Shown: one piece after another, positions 8,002 to 15,501 of the stretch | How the letters are laid out: every line of letters starts with the position of its first letter | Numbering within the stretch: position 1 is the first letter of the stretch | The notes under the pieces: generated by a model | The model's input: only the letters and a program-made list of their open reading frames with translations | Database searches by the model: none | Told to the model about the DNA's origin: nothing | Program-made: the position numbers and the translations under genes | Assembly: GCA_026014615.1 (NCBI GenBank) | Contig: JAOZHZ010000027.1 | Coordinates: 82,920 to 146,919, forward strand | Origin: Candidatus Bathyarchaeota archaeon | Lineage (GTDB): Archaea; Thermoproteota; Bathyarchaeia; Bathyarchaeales; Bathycorpusculaceae | Direction of reading: 5' to 3' | Length of the DNA stretch: 64,000 nucleotides

Positions 8002-8172
8002 ATGTTTTTCCTCTATTATACTTTGGGTTTTGTGGCTCTTGTTTTTTGCTGTAGTGCTTGATGTGCTGTGCTGTGGTTGTTGTAGTGTGGTGACTACAGC
8101 AATGTCTTATTTAGTGTTCTTTCTTAAGATAGTTGATGCTGGTTGCAGCGGCTTTTGTTCGGAGGCGTTTTT

Positions 8173-8484
8173 GTGAAAAAGAATCTGTTTCGCGGCGCCA
8201 TTTTAGAAACGGTGTTGCTTACTCTCATCAAAGACTCTCCTATCTGCGGGCTGCACGGTTACGCAATGCTTTTGACTATGCACAAAAAGTATGGTGTGCG
8301 GTTGGGTCCTTCGTCATTGTATCCCACGTTAAATCTCATGGAGAAACGTGGACTTATTGAGTCCAGCTGGGAAATCGGCTTAGGCAAACCTCGCAGACAG
8401 TATCGCATTACACGTAAAGGTCAAAATCAGCTAAAAGAATACTCCGCAGAGTTCAAAGTTGTGCTCCCCGCATTTACAGTTTGA
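8173..8484 (+). CDS. PadR-family winged-helix regulator
   Basis: A 103-residue protein from GTG 8173, with GGAGG at 8161-8165. Sequence features are typical of PadR: LFRGAILETVLLTLIKD, CGLHGYAMLLTMHKKYGVRLGPSSLYPTLNLMEKRGLI, then the wing ESSWEIGLGKPRRQYRITRKG. The C-terminal dimerisation helix is short. PadR proteins repress nearby genes in response to small aromatic or cationic compounds; the target here is unclear, as neighbours are unrelated. Confidence 0.8.
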   Translation: MKKNLFRGAILETVLLTLIKDSPICGLHGYAMLLTMHKKYGVRLGPSSLYPTLNLMEKRGLIESSWEIGLGKPRRQYRITRKGQNQLKEYSAEFKVVLPAFTV

Positions 8485-8693
8485 AGTCTTGACTTTGTTT
8501 TCTGAAATAGGCGTTTGCTCATAAGTTGTTTGCGGGATAGCCGTAGAAGTAGAATTTGTTTTAGCGATGCTTATCCATGTTCAGAAGGACAGCGCCCTCG
8601 AATGGTTTTAGCTAACGGGATGCGGCTGTGAACTAAGTTTGGCAGCAAATCATGGATAGCTTAAATATCTCTTGTTGTAATTGGATGTAACTT

Positions 8694-9404
8694 ATGTGTG
8701 CGGCAGAAAGTTCCACAACTGTGTTTAGTCAGTATCTGGAGCTTTTTGCTCATACAGAAATATTTATCTTTGTTTTCATGGAAATCGCCACAAAACTGGC
8801 AGTTGTCCAGCGGGTAATGTTCACAAAGACGAAGCTAAACGACTACGCCGTTTTTGTGGTGCTTTTCGGCTTGTTTTCCATATTCGGCACTTACATCGGA
8901 ATAGCGGATAATTCGGGAGCAATCAGCAACATCCGAGACCTTGCACCCATGATTGCAGGGCTGGTTGGGGGACCCGTTGTAGGTTTGGCGGTTGGGTTAA
9001 TCGGCGGCATTCATCGGCTTTTCCTTGGCGGCGTATCTGCTGTTCCCTGTGCATTGGCAACTATTTTGGCGGGAGTTCTCGCAGGTATGGTTTTTCGTTT
9101 AAACAAAGGTAAACTACTAGGTATTATCCCAGCGATAATATTTGCTGTTGGCATCGAAGTGTTGCATGCTGGATTTGCTCTGTTGCTAATCAGCCCCTTC
9201 TCCTTAGCGCTTGATATAGTGGTTACTAACATTCCTCCGATGATAGTGGCGGTCTCGTTGGGTGTGGGCATTAGCGTCATCATTATTCATTCTGTGAAGG
9301 AGTCCCTACATCTGGGAAGCCAAAAAACTGTGCACGAAGAAGCCGCATCCACAGTGAGTAGGTTTGCTCGGAAGATTCAAATGTACCTAATATTGAAAAA
9401 TTAA
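8694..9404 (+). CDS. LytS-type 5TM membrane protein without a kinase
   Basis: A 236-residue protein with about six hydrophobic segments. The core, from YAVFVVLFGLFSIFGTYIGI through SNIRDLAPMIAGLVGGPVVG and IHRLFLGGVSAVPCALATIL, matches the 5TM-5TMR_LYT sensor domain (PF07694). In bacteria this domain precedes a histidine kinase or GGDEF module. Here the protein ends in a short charged tail (HLGSQKTVHEEA), and no kinase follows. It may be a stand-alone receptor or transport-like subunit. A TATA-like TTAAATATC lies near 8660. Confidence 0.75.
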   Translation: MCAAESSTTVFSQYLELFAHTEIFIFVFMEIATKLAVVQRVMFTKTKLNDYAVFVVLFGLFSIFGTYIGIADNSGAISNIRDLAPMIAGLVGGPVVGLAVGLIGGIHRLFLGGVSAVPCALATILAGVLAGMVFRLNKGKLLGIIPAIIFAVGIEVLHAGFALLLISPFSLALDIVVTNIPPMIVAVSLGVGISVIIIHSVKESLHLGSQKTVHEEAASTVSRFARKIQMYLILKN

Positions 9405-9461
9405 ATTGTTTAAATGTGTATTTGCAACTCTTGTAATTGAAAACATCCTGAGTGTGATTCA

Positions 9462-10964
9462 ATGGCAGAAACGTCTATAATAATTATAGGCGCAGGTTTG
9501 GCTGGTTTATCTACTGGCTGTTATGGTCAAATGAACGCCTACAAAACCAAAATCTTTGAACTGCAAAACAAACCTGGAGGTGTCTGTGTTTCATGGAAAC
9601 GTAACGGCTACAGTTTTGACTATGCCGCCCACAACATTTTTGGTGTCTCAACTAAGCCAACTGGGTCATTATACAATCAAGTATGGCAAGAACTTGGCGC
9701 TCTGAAAGGAACCCGTGCATACGTTTTTGACGAGTTTGTTCAGGTTGAAGACACTGACGGCAAAGTCTTCACCGTCTACTCTGACATTGACAAACTTGAA
9801 AGGCACATGAAAGAGCTTTCACCTGCCGATGCAAAACTGATCGAAGGGTTCACCAAGACAATTCGGAAATTAAGCGGTAAAGATGTGTTGGGCTCAATGT
9901 CTGGCGGCATAGGCGCAAAACTGAAGATGCTGCCCCTAATGGGTTCCCTAATGAAGTACAGCAAAATCAACTTGAAGGAGTACGCTCAAAACTTTTCGGA
10001 TCCCTTTCTTAAAAAAGCAATTCCTACCATACAATACGACATAGAAGAAGTACCCGTAATAGTGCCTATAGTTTTCATATCAACGTTAAGTGTGGGCGAT
10101 GCTGGATGGCCAATCGGGGGCTCAGCAGCGTTTTCACACAACATCGAGAAACGTTACATTGAACTTGGCGGAGAAGTCCACTACAACTCAAAGGTAACAA
10201 AAATTATCGTGGAAAACGATGTGGCGAAGGGAGTGCAGCTTGAAGATGGCTCCGAACATTTTGCGGATTTAGTGATTTCCGCAGCAGACGGCTACTCCAC
10301 AATATTTGGTATGCTTAATGAGAAGTACATCAATCAGTTTATCCGTTCATACTATCAATCATATTCCAAGACTCAATCGTTTGGGCTAGAAATATGGTAT
10401 GGCGTCAACAGAAGCTTTTCTGACGAACCTCACGCTATGGTTCTCTTCTTAGAGCAACCCATAAAGGTAGAAGGTGAAGAAAAAGGCCGTCTTGATATAG
10501 AGATTTTGAATTTTGACCCAACTTTGTCTCCGCAAGGTAAGACTGTTATCAAAGTAAACTTTGAATCGACCTATGATTACTGGAAAGAACTATCGGCAAA
10601 TCAAGAACGATATCGTGCCCAAAAACAGGAAATAGCTGATGAGGTCGCAGAGCGGTTAGAGAAACGTTTCCCGGGGTTCAAAAAGCAAATTGAAGCAGTT
10701 GATGTTGCGACACCAGTTACTGTGGAACATTGGACAGGTGGTTTTCGTGGTTTTGCTCAGCCTTGGCCCCCAAATGAAGAATTGGCAAAAGAAATTAACA
10801 AGAACGGAGTCAGCAAAACATTGCCGGGGTTACAGAATTTTTACATGGTTGGACAATGGGCTGGAGGAACATACGGGATCAGTACAGTTTGTTTAATGGG
10901 ACGAGACCTTATCCGTGAACTATGTAAAAAAGATGATAAACCGTTTAAAGTAACCATCGCCTAA
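9462..10964 (+). CDS. FAD-dependent CrtI/retinol-saturase-like oxidoreductase
   Basis: A 500-residue flavoprotein. The N-terminus IIIIGAGLAGLSTGCYG is a dinucleotide-binding motif, followed by ELQNKPGGVC and the C-terminal VGQWAGGTYGISTVCLMGRDL motif shared by phytoene desaturases, carotene isomerases and retinol saturases. The family desaturates, saturates or isomerises polyene or isoprenoid chains. Archaeal members may act on isoprenoid lipids or quinones, but the substrate cannot be read from sequence. Length and motif order fit well. It is transcribed alone, 58 bp after the 5TM gene. Confidence 0.85.
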   Translation: MAETSIIIIGAGLAGLSTGCYGQMNAYKTKIFELQNKPGGVCVSWKRNGYSFDYAAHNIFGVSTKPTGSLYNQVWQELGALKGTRAYVFDEFVQVEDTDGKVFTVYSDIDKLERHMKELSPADAKLIEGFTKTIRKLSGKDVLGSMSGGIGAKLKMLPLMGSLMKYSKINLKEYAQNFSDPFLKKAIPTIQYDIEEVPVIVPIVFISTLSVGDAGWPIGGSAAFSHNIEKRYIELGGEVHYNSKVTKIIVENDVAKGVQLEDGSEHFADLVISAADGYSTIFGMLNEKYINQFIRSYYQSYSKTQSFGLEIWYGVNRSFSDEPHAMVLFLEQPIKVEGEEKGRLDIEILNFDPTLSPQGKTVIKVNFESTYDYWKELSANQERYRAQKQEIADEVAERLEKRFPGFKKQIEAVDVATPVTVEHWTGGFRGFAQPWPPNEELAKEINKNGVSKTLPGLQNFYMVGQWAGGTYGISTVCLMGRDLIRELCKKDDKPFKVTIA

Positions 10965-11142
10965 CTGAAGCCCTGATAGTTTGCGCCAATCAAATGCCTC
11001 TTTTCTCACAAGAGTATGGGGAACGCTAATGTTGGTGGTGGACTGCATGGTCTAAATTGAAGAATCCGCGAAAGCCGACGCCATAACCTTTCCGCGCGTT
11101 TCATGACGCCCTGCAAAGCTCCAGAACTTTTAATGTTTAGCC

Positions 11143-11718
11143 TTAACCTGAACTTGCAGTTTTCTCCCAGTAAATAGTCGTTATAGTTGTGTTTATTTGG
11201 TCAATCACGCGTCCGTTTTTTGTTATGGCCGCAAGGTATTCCTTGACTTCGCTAATTTCGTCGGGTGTCAGCTGTTTAGCAATCGATGCTCTGCCGATGT
11301 AGTAGGAGCGGGTATCCTCATATGATTGGTTCATGTTCCACACCTGCTTTTCGTAAGCAAGTTTTGGTAAATAGCCCAGCTGAAACAGCATATCTATAAT
11401 GTAGCTGCGGTCGTTTCCGCAGTTTCCGTCATTATCCGCTAAACCCGCAATTTTTTGAACTGCATGTAAAACGGGCTCCACCATTTTGCTATGATTAGAT
11501 ATAACACAAAACCGTTTGCTGGTGTCATTCATTTTTTGGAAGGTGGCTGCATCACAAATTGCAGGTGTGGTATGCGCAAACACCAAATCAAAACGTTCCT
11601 TGAAGCCTTGCTGCACAAGGTCCACAGCGTTCCAATCCATGCAGTTGAGAGTTACGTTGGTTATGTTTTCTTTTTCCAGTTTTTCTTTCCCGTTCTGTAA
11701 TTTTTGGCGATATGTCAA
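11143..11718 (-). CDS. SAM-dependent methyltransferase, C-terminal part (frameshifted)
   Basis: This frame encodes the second half of a class I methyltransferase: LQNGKEKLEKENITNVTLNCMDWN (strand and loop after the GxGxG region), ERFDLVFAHTTPAI (the motif IV-like strand) and a C-terminal alpha/beta cap. The first half lies in another frame at 11588-11968. Removing one base from the T run at 11701-11705 would join them as ...GIDISPKLQNG.... The lesion is therefore one homopolymer indel, either real or a sequencing error. The annotated start of this frame is not a genuine gene start. Confidence 0.7.
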   Translation of the reverse strand: MTYRQKLQNGKEKLEKENITNVTLNCMDWNAVDLVQQGFKERFDLVFAHTTPAICDAATFQKMNDTSKRFCVISNHSKMVEPVLHAVQKIAGLADNDGNCGNDRSYIIDMLFQLGYLPKLAYEKQVWNMNQSYEDTRSYYIGRASIAKQLTPDEISEVKEYLAAITKNGRVIDQINTTITTIYWEKTASSG

Positions 11719-11968
11719 TTCCTGTTACTGACTGCATCCGTTTAACCAAAGCCATGGAGTAAACGCCAATACCGTATCCGATATCCAATACGCCATAGGT
11801 TTCATCTATCATGTGCTCTTGCTCTAATAACTGCAAAAACTTGTTGTCTTGGAAAGTCGGCATCAAATTATAGACTGGGTCTTCTGCGTGAGAAGCCCAT
11901 AATTCCACTTGGTACTGGGCATCCTTATTTTGGGCTACCCATTTCTTTGCGATTTCCTCAACGTTCAT
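11588..11968 (-). CDS. SAM-dependent methyltransferase, N-terminal part (frameshifted)
   Basis: The start MNVEEIAKKWVAQNKDAQYQ leads into GVLDIGYGIGVYSMALVKRM and VTGIDISPK, the SAM-binding motif I (DIGxGxG) and post-I acidic residue of class I methyltransferases. Homology-like sequence stops at about 11706, where the frame should change to continue in the 11143-11718 frame; the residues after that are out of frame. The substrate is unknown. The intact product would be about 270 residues. Confidence 0.7.
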   Translation of the reverse strand: MNVEEIAKKWVAQNKDAQYQVELWASHAEDPVYNLMPTFQDNKFLQLLEQEHMIDETYGVLDIGYGIGVYSMALVKRMQSVTGIDISPKITERERKTGKRKHNQRNSQLHGLERCGPCAARLQGTF

Positions 11969-12253
11969 GGGGTGTTAGCTTATGATTATGTGGTGTTGCT
12001 GTGCTTTCGTGTTTCAATAGGTTGATATAAACGTTTTAGTCACCTGAAACCCAAAAATCTTGAGTGAAGCGTGGATTCTTAAAAGGGCTGGAGGTCAATA
12101 CTCTAATGAGAGGCTCACCTTCGGGGTTTAGCAAAAATACAGGACGCCAAAGAACTGCATAAAATCCAAGTAAGTTAAGACCCAAAATGACTGTTTTTAG
12201 TTAACAATAATTATAATGGCTTGGTGAGTTCTAACAGTTTGGTGTGTTTAGCT

Positions 12254-12727
12254 ATGAAATTTGGTTGTCCATTAATTGCGGTAACTGATCTTGATGTTTC
12301 TAAAAAGTTCTATCAAGAAGTTCTGAATCAAGAAGTAGGGCTTGACCTTGGTTGGAACGTTTGGTTTAGTGGGGGTTTTGCCATACAATTGAACTTTGCA
12401 GACATAATAGGCATTGACAAAACAACAATCAAAACCAAGTCCAACAATTTCGAGTTATATTTTGAGGAAGACGACTTTGATGGCTTTCTTGAAAAACTCA
12501 AAACTATCTCAGGCATTGAGTATGTTCATCCGCCAAAAAAGTATGCGTGGCAACAAAGAGTTGTGAGGTTCTATGACCCTGACAAACACATAGTCGAAGT
12601 TGGAGAATCAATGGCAGTGGTGGCAAAGCACTTTTTAGATCAAGGCGTCTCTGTTGAAGAAACAGCCAAACTTATCCAGCATCCTGTAGAATTCGTACAA
12701 ATGGTACAAGCAAAAACTAAGGAATAA
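12254..12727 (+). CDS. VOC (glyoxalase/bleomycin-resistance) family protein
   Basis: A 157-residue protein with the beta-alpha-beta-beta-beta module of the VOC fold: CPLIAVTDLDVSKKFYQEVL, then WFSGGFAIQLN, FELYFEEDDFDGFLEKL and VVRFYDPDKHIVEVGESM. The C-terminal helix pair is extra. DPDKHIVEVGES resembles the glyoxalase/dioxygenase C-terminal metal-ligand Glu strand. ATG 12254 is favoured because a TATA box (AATTATAAT near 12209-12217) would give an almost leaderless transcript there. The substrate cannot be assigned. Confidence 0.8.
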   Translation: MKFGCPLIAVTDLDVSKKFYQEVLNQEVGLDLGWNVWFSGGFAIQLNFADIIGIDKTTIKTKSNNFELYFEEDDFDGFLEKLKTISGIEYVHPPKKYAWQQRVVRFYDPDKHIVEVGESMAVVAKHFLDQGVSVEETAKLIQHPVEFVQMVQAKTKE

Positions 12728-12825
12728 ACCACAAAAATTACCTATAAACAAGAAAAAACTTGACTGCATGGGACTCGTTATAAGTATAAATTTGAAAGTG
12801 TACTGTTATTTAACTTGGGTTTATC

Positions 12826-13188
12826 ATGAAGTACACCACGCTTTACATAGATGCTGACGGCGATTCGCACTTCAAAGATGTTGAAGTCGGATTTGGGTCT
12901 GTCAATTTTGCGCCTCCTGCTCCCCCTTTAGACCTTTCAAGTTTTATGCCCGTTAGTCAGATGGTTTTCTTCAGGACACCGTCTGGTTGGTATGGTGACT
13001 GGCATCCAGCGCCCAAGCGGCAGTTTTTCTGTTGCCTTTCTGGTGAAATTGAACTCACAGCAAGCGATGGCGAAATACGTGTTTTCCGTTCGGGTGATGT
13101 TTTCCTTCTTGAGGATACAACGGGTAAGGGTCATAGATCTAGGGTTTTAAGCGGGGTGGATTTTACGGCGGCGGTCGTGCAACTGTAG
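12826..13188 (+). CDS. Cupin-domain protein
   Basis: A 120-residue single-domain protein. WYGDWHPAPKRQFFCCLSGEIEL and VFRSGDVFLLEDTTGKGHRS correspond to cupin motifs 1 and 2, with His in DWHP and GKGHRS and Gln/Glu in between as possible metal ligands. Small cupins bind metals or small molecules or act as isomerases. A TATA-like ATAAGTATAAAT lies about 35 bp upstream. No operon partner gives a clue to its job. Confidence 0.75.
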   Translation: MKYTTLYIDADGDSHFKDVEVGFGSVNFAPPAPPLDLSSFMPVSQMVFFRTPSGWYGDWHPAPKRQFFCCLSGEIELTASDGEIRVFRSGDVFLLEDTTGKGHRSRVLSGVDFTAAVVQL

Positions 13189-13258
13189 CATTGAAATGCA
13201 TAATTATAGTAAGTCCACTACAGTTTGAAATGCTATAACGCTTTGGGGCAAGGATGTA

Positions 13259-14155
13259 ATGAAAAATGCTTTTGGTTTAGAGATGCCTGAAATAAAAGAC
13301 ATCGTGACTGATAAAAAAGTCAACGAAACTATAAGTTCCATGCTTTTTCCCGTCTTAACTTATCTGGGAATTCCTTCCAAAAAAGCAACAGAAATAATCA
13401 CTAATTGTTTACAGGTGGCTTCTAATTATCGCACACTTGCGGAGTATGAAGGGCAGGCGCATGATATCTTAGCTGAAGAACAGGTTGCGGCGAGAATTCC
13501 TGAAAAGCTTTTGGCAAGGGCAGATTTGATGTATTCGCAAATAGAGCGTTATCTGTTGCCGGGTAACGTTTTGGATTATGGTTGTGGTGATGGGCGAGTA
13601 GCAGAACTCATCGCTAAGCACAGAAAACAAGAGTTGACTCTCGCAGATGTGTATGAGCATAAACATGTAAAAGAAACAGGTTTACGGTTTGAACTGTTTG
13701 AGCAAGGAGCATCAATGCCATTTGATGAGGCTGAATTTGATAATACTCTTGCTCTGACGGTTTATCATCATAGCAGTACGCCGTTGGATTCTGTGAAAGA
13801 TACCTGTAGAGTCACTAAACCAAATGGTAGACTGTTAGTTATAGAATCAGTTTATGGAGTAGATGGGAAAGAATTGCCCGCGGCAATGCAGGAAAAGATT
13901 ACCCGCTACCTCTCGTTGACTCCTGAACAGCAAATGAAAGCGAACACCTTTTTTGACCATTTCTATAATCGGGTTATACACTACAGCAAAAATTCTGACA
14001 CAAAAGTGAACGTTCCATTTAATTTCAACACCCCAGAAAACTGGGAGAAACTTTTTACAAAATGTGGCTTAAAACAAGAGACAATTATCCATCTTGGTTT
14101 AGACCAACCAACTGCCCCCGAATATCATACTTTGTACATATTAAGAAAAATTTGA
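13259..14155 (+). CDS. Class I SAM-dependent methyltransferase
   Basis: A 298-residue protein. The N-terminal 100 residues are helical; then come NVLDYGCGDGRVAELIAK (motif I), LTLADVYEH (motif II acidic residue), FDNTLALTVYHHS (motif IV region) and GRLLVIESVYG. The C-terminal cap (TRYLSLTPEQQ onward) probably forms the substrate site. The fold assignment is firm; the substrate is not known. ATG 13259 follows a short A/T-rich leader with a TATA-like sequence near 13200. Confidence 0.8.
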   Translation: MKNAFGLEMPEIKDIVTDKKVNETISSMLFPVLTYLGIPSKKATEIITNCLQVASNYRTLAEYEGQAHDILAEEQVAARIPEKLLARADLMYSQIERYLLPGNVLDYGCGDGRVAELIAKHRKQELTLADVYEHKHVKETGLRFELFEQGASMPFDEAEFDNTLALTVYHHSSTPLDSVKDTCRVTKPNGRLLVIESVYGVDGKELPAAMQEKITRYLSLTPEQQMKANTFFDHFYNRVIHYSKNSDTKVNVPFNFNTPENWEKLFTKCGLKQETIIHLGLDQPTAPEYHTLYILRKI

Positions 14156-14314
14156 TGCCGCGCTCCCCATTTTCACGGAAGCACCCCGTATGCTAAGAAA
14201 ACGCAAGTAAATCCCCCTAGGGTGAGATTTGTATAGGAACAAAGATTAGGATGCCTCGCAAACCTCTTCTTAGCAAAACGGAAAACGTGGGGTTGCAGCC
14301 TGAACTTGGATTGT

Positions 14315-15307
14315 TTAGAAGTCTGGAAGGTGTTCTTTAGGGTATGGCATTAGTGGCATTCGGTTGAGTACGGAGGTTTCCATTCTAACAATTCCCGGTG
14401 TCTTGGAAAATTCGTCGTGTATAGCTAGTAGGTGCTCTAAACTTTTTATTTTAATGAAAATGGATAGGTCAAAGAAGCCGCTGGTCTTCCAAAGTCCTTC
14501 AATATCTGGAGTGTTCAAGAGTTTTTCAATAATCTGGTTCATTTTTTCCTGTGTGGAAATTGCCACGCTGATGATTACATTGCCAATATACCCTAACTTT
14601 AGGGTGTTAATTTGGATTAAGGTTTTAATTATGCCCTCTTGTTTAAGGATAGAATATCTTTTTGAGGCGGTGCTGGTTGAAATTTTCAACTCTTTGGCAA
14701 TTTTGTTAAAAGATGCCCTCCCGTCAACAGCTAGTTTTTCTATTATCTGGAGATCTATTTCGTCAAGCTCGTGCCTACTTTTTTCTTTCTCCCTTCTTTC
14801 TGTTGGTTCTTTTTTGTTGGTTTTTTTCGATTCTGCTGTTGTAGAAAAAACGGATAGGTTTTCTGGCATGTTTTTGATGCCGGTTAAGATTTCTGTTCGT
14901 AGTCCGATGACGGATGGTACTCTTTTTATGGAATGTTTGACCTGTTCCAGTTCAGTTGTGCTTTTGAAGGTACCAATTGTCCATAGTTCTGAGTTGCAGC
15001 CGCATGGGTACGCGTCGTATATGCCTGGTATTCTTTGTAAGTTTTTTATAATCTCATCCTGTTTTTGTAATTCTACGCTAACAAAAAAGCTCGTTGAAAA
15101 AATGTATCCTAAAGCGGCATAGTTAAGCTGAACTGTTGATCCAACAATTACGCCGTCTTTCTTCATTTTTGTGTAGTGCTGCCATATGATGTCTTTCGAA
15201 ACTCCTGCCTCTTTTGCGATTTCTGTGAATTCTTTGCGTCCGTCTACAAGTAAGTCTCTAAGAATTTTAGCGTCAATTTCGTCGATTTTCTGTGCTAAGT
15301 CCCTCAT
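14315..15307 (-). CDS. Tandem two-domain Lrp/AsnC-type regulator
   Basis: About 330 residues, made of two complete Lrp units in one chain. Unit one has HTH IDEIDAKILRDLL...VSKDIIWQHYTKMKKDGVI and a RAM-like ligand/oligomerisation domain. A charged linker (KKTNKKEPTERREKEKS) leads to unit two, LDEIDLQIIEKLAVDGRAS...ISTSTASKRYSILKQEGII, and a second RAM domain. ATG 15307 is preferred; the longer frame to 15364 lacks a supported start. It is divergent from the propeller gene at 15502 and probably controls it. A shared motif (15403-15419) lies in the gap. A covalent dimer of Lrp units is unusual; the same proteins appear as a split pair at 25.5-26.5 kb. Confidence 0.85.
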   Translation of the reverse strand: MRDLAQKIDEIDAKILRDLLVDGRKEFTEIAKEAGVSKDIIWQHYTKMKKDGVIVGSTVQLNYAALGYIFSTSFFVSVELQKQDEIIKNLQRIPGIYDAYPCGCNSELWTIGTFKSTTELEQVKHSIKRVPSVIGLRTEILTGIKNMPENLSVFSTTAESKKTNKKEPTERREKEKSRHELDEIDLQIIEKLAVDGRASFNKIAKELKISTSTASKRYSILKQEGIIKTLIQINTLKLGYIGNVIISVAISTQEKMNQIIEKLLNTPDIEGLWKTSGFFDLSIFIKIKSLEHLLAIHDEFSKTPGIVRMETSVLNRMPLMPYPKEHLPDF

Positions 15308-15402
15308 CTTTTCGCCGCCAATTAAAGTGAAACATGTATCGGCTTTTAAGTATTCTTGAAGCATCTGGGGGAAATTGTTGTTGTGTTTCGTAATTGTTTT
15401 TT

Positions 15403-15419
15403 AATTTTATGCGATTTTG
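15403..15419 (-). promoter_or_regulatory. Shared TTYGCATAA-type motif (Lrp-cluster site 1)
   Basis: On the minus strand it reads CAAAATCGCATAAAATT. Related sites (core YGCATA with A/T flanks) lie upstream of the propeller genes at 19.7, 22.8 and 27.1 kb, all in the Lrp part of the array. It may be an Lrp-type operator. Confidence 0.4.
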
Positions 15420-15446
15420 TTTTCAATGTGGCCTTTTTTGCAAAAG

Positions 15447-15455
15447 TTTTATAAA
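15447..15455 (+). promoter_or_regulatory. TATA box of propeller gene 15502
   Basis: TTTTATAAA lies about 50 bases before the start codon, within CAAAAGTTTTATAAACC, a good archaeal BRE/TATA arrangement. Confidence 0.55.
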
Positions 15456-15501
15456 CCAAAAAACTAACCTGCTTCCACCAAAAAATGGAGAATGAGAACT
15501 A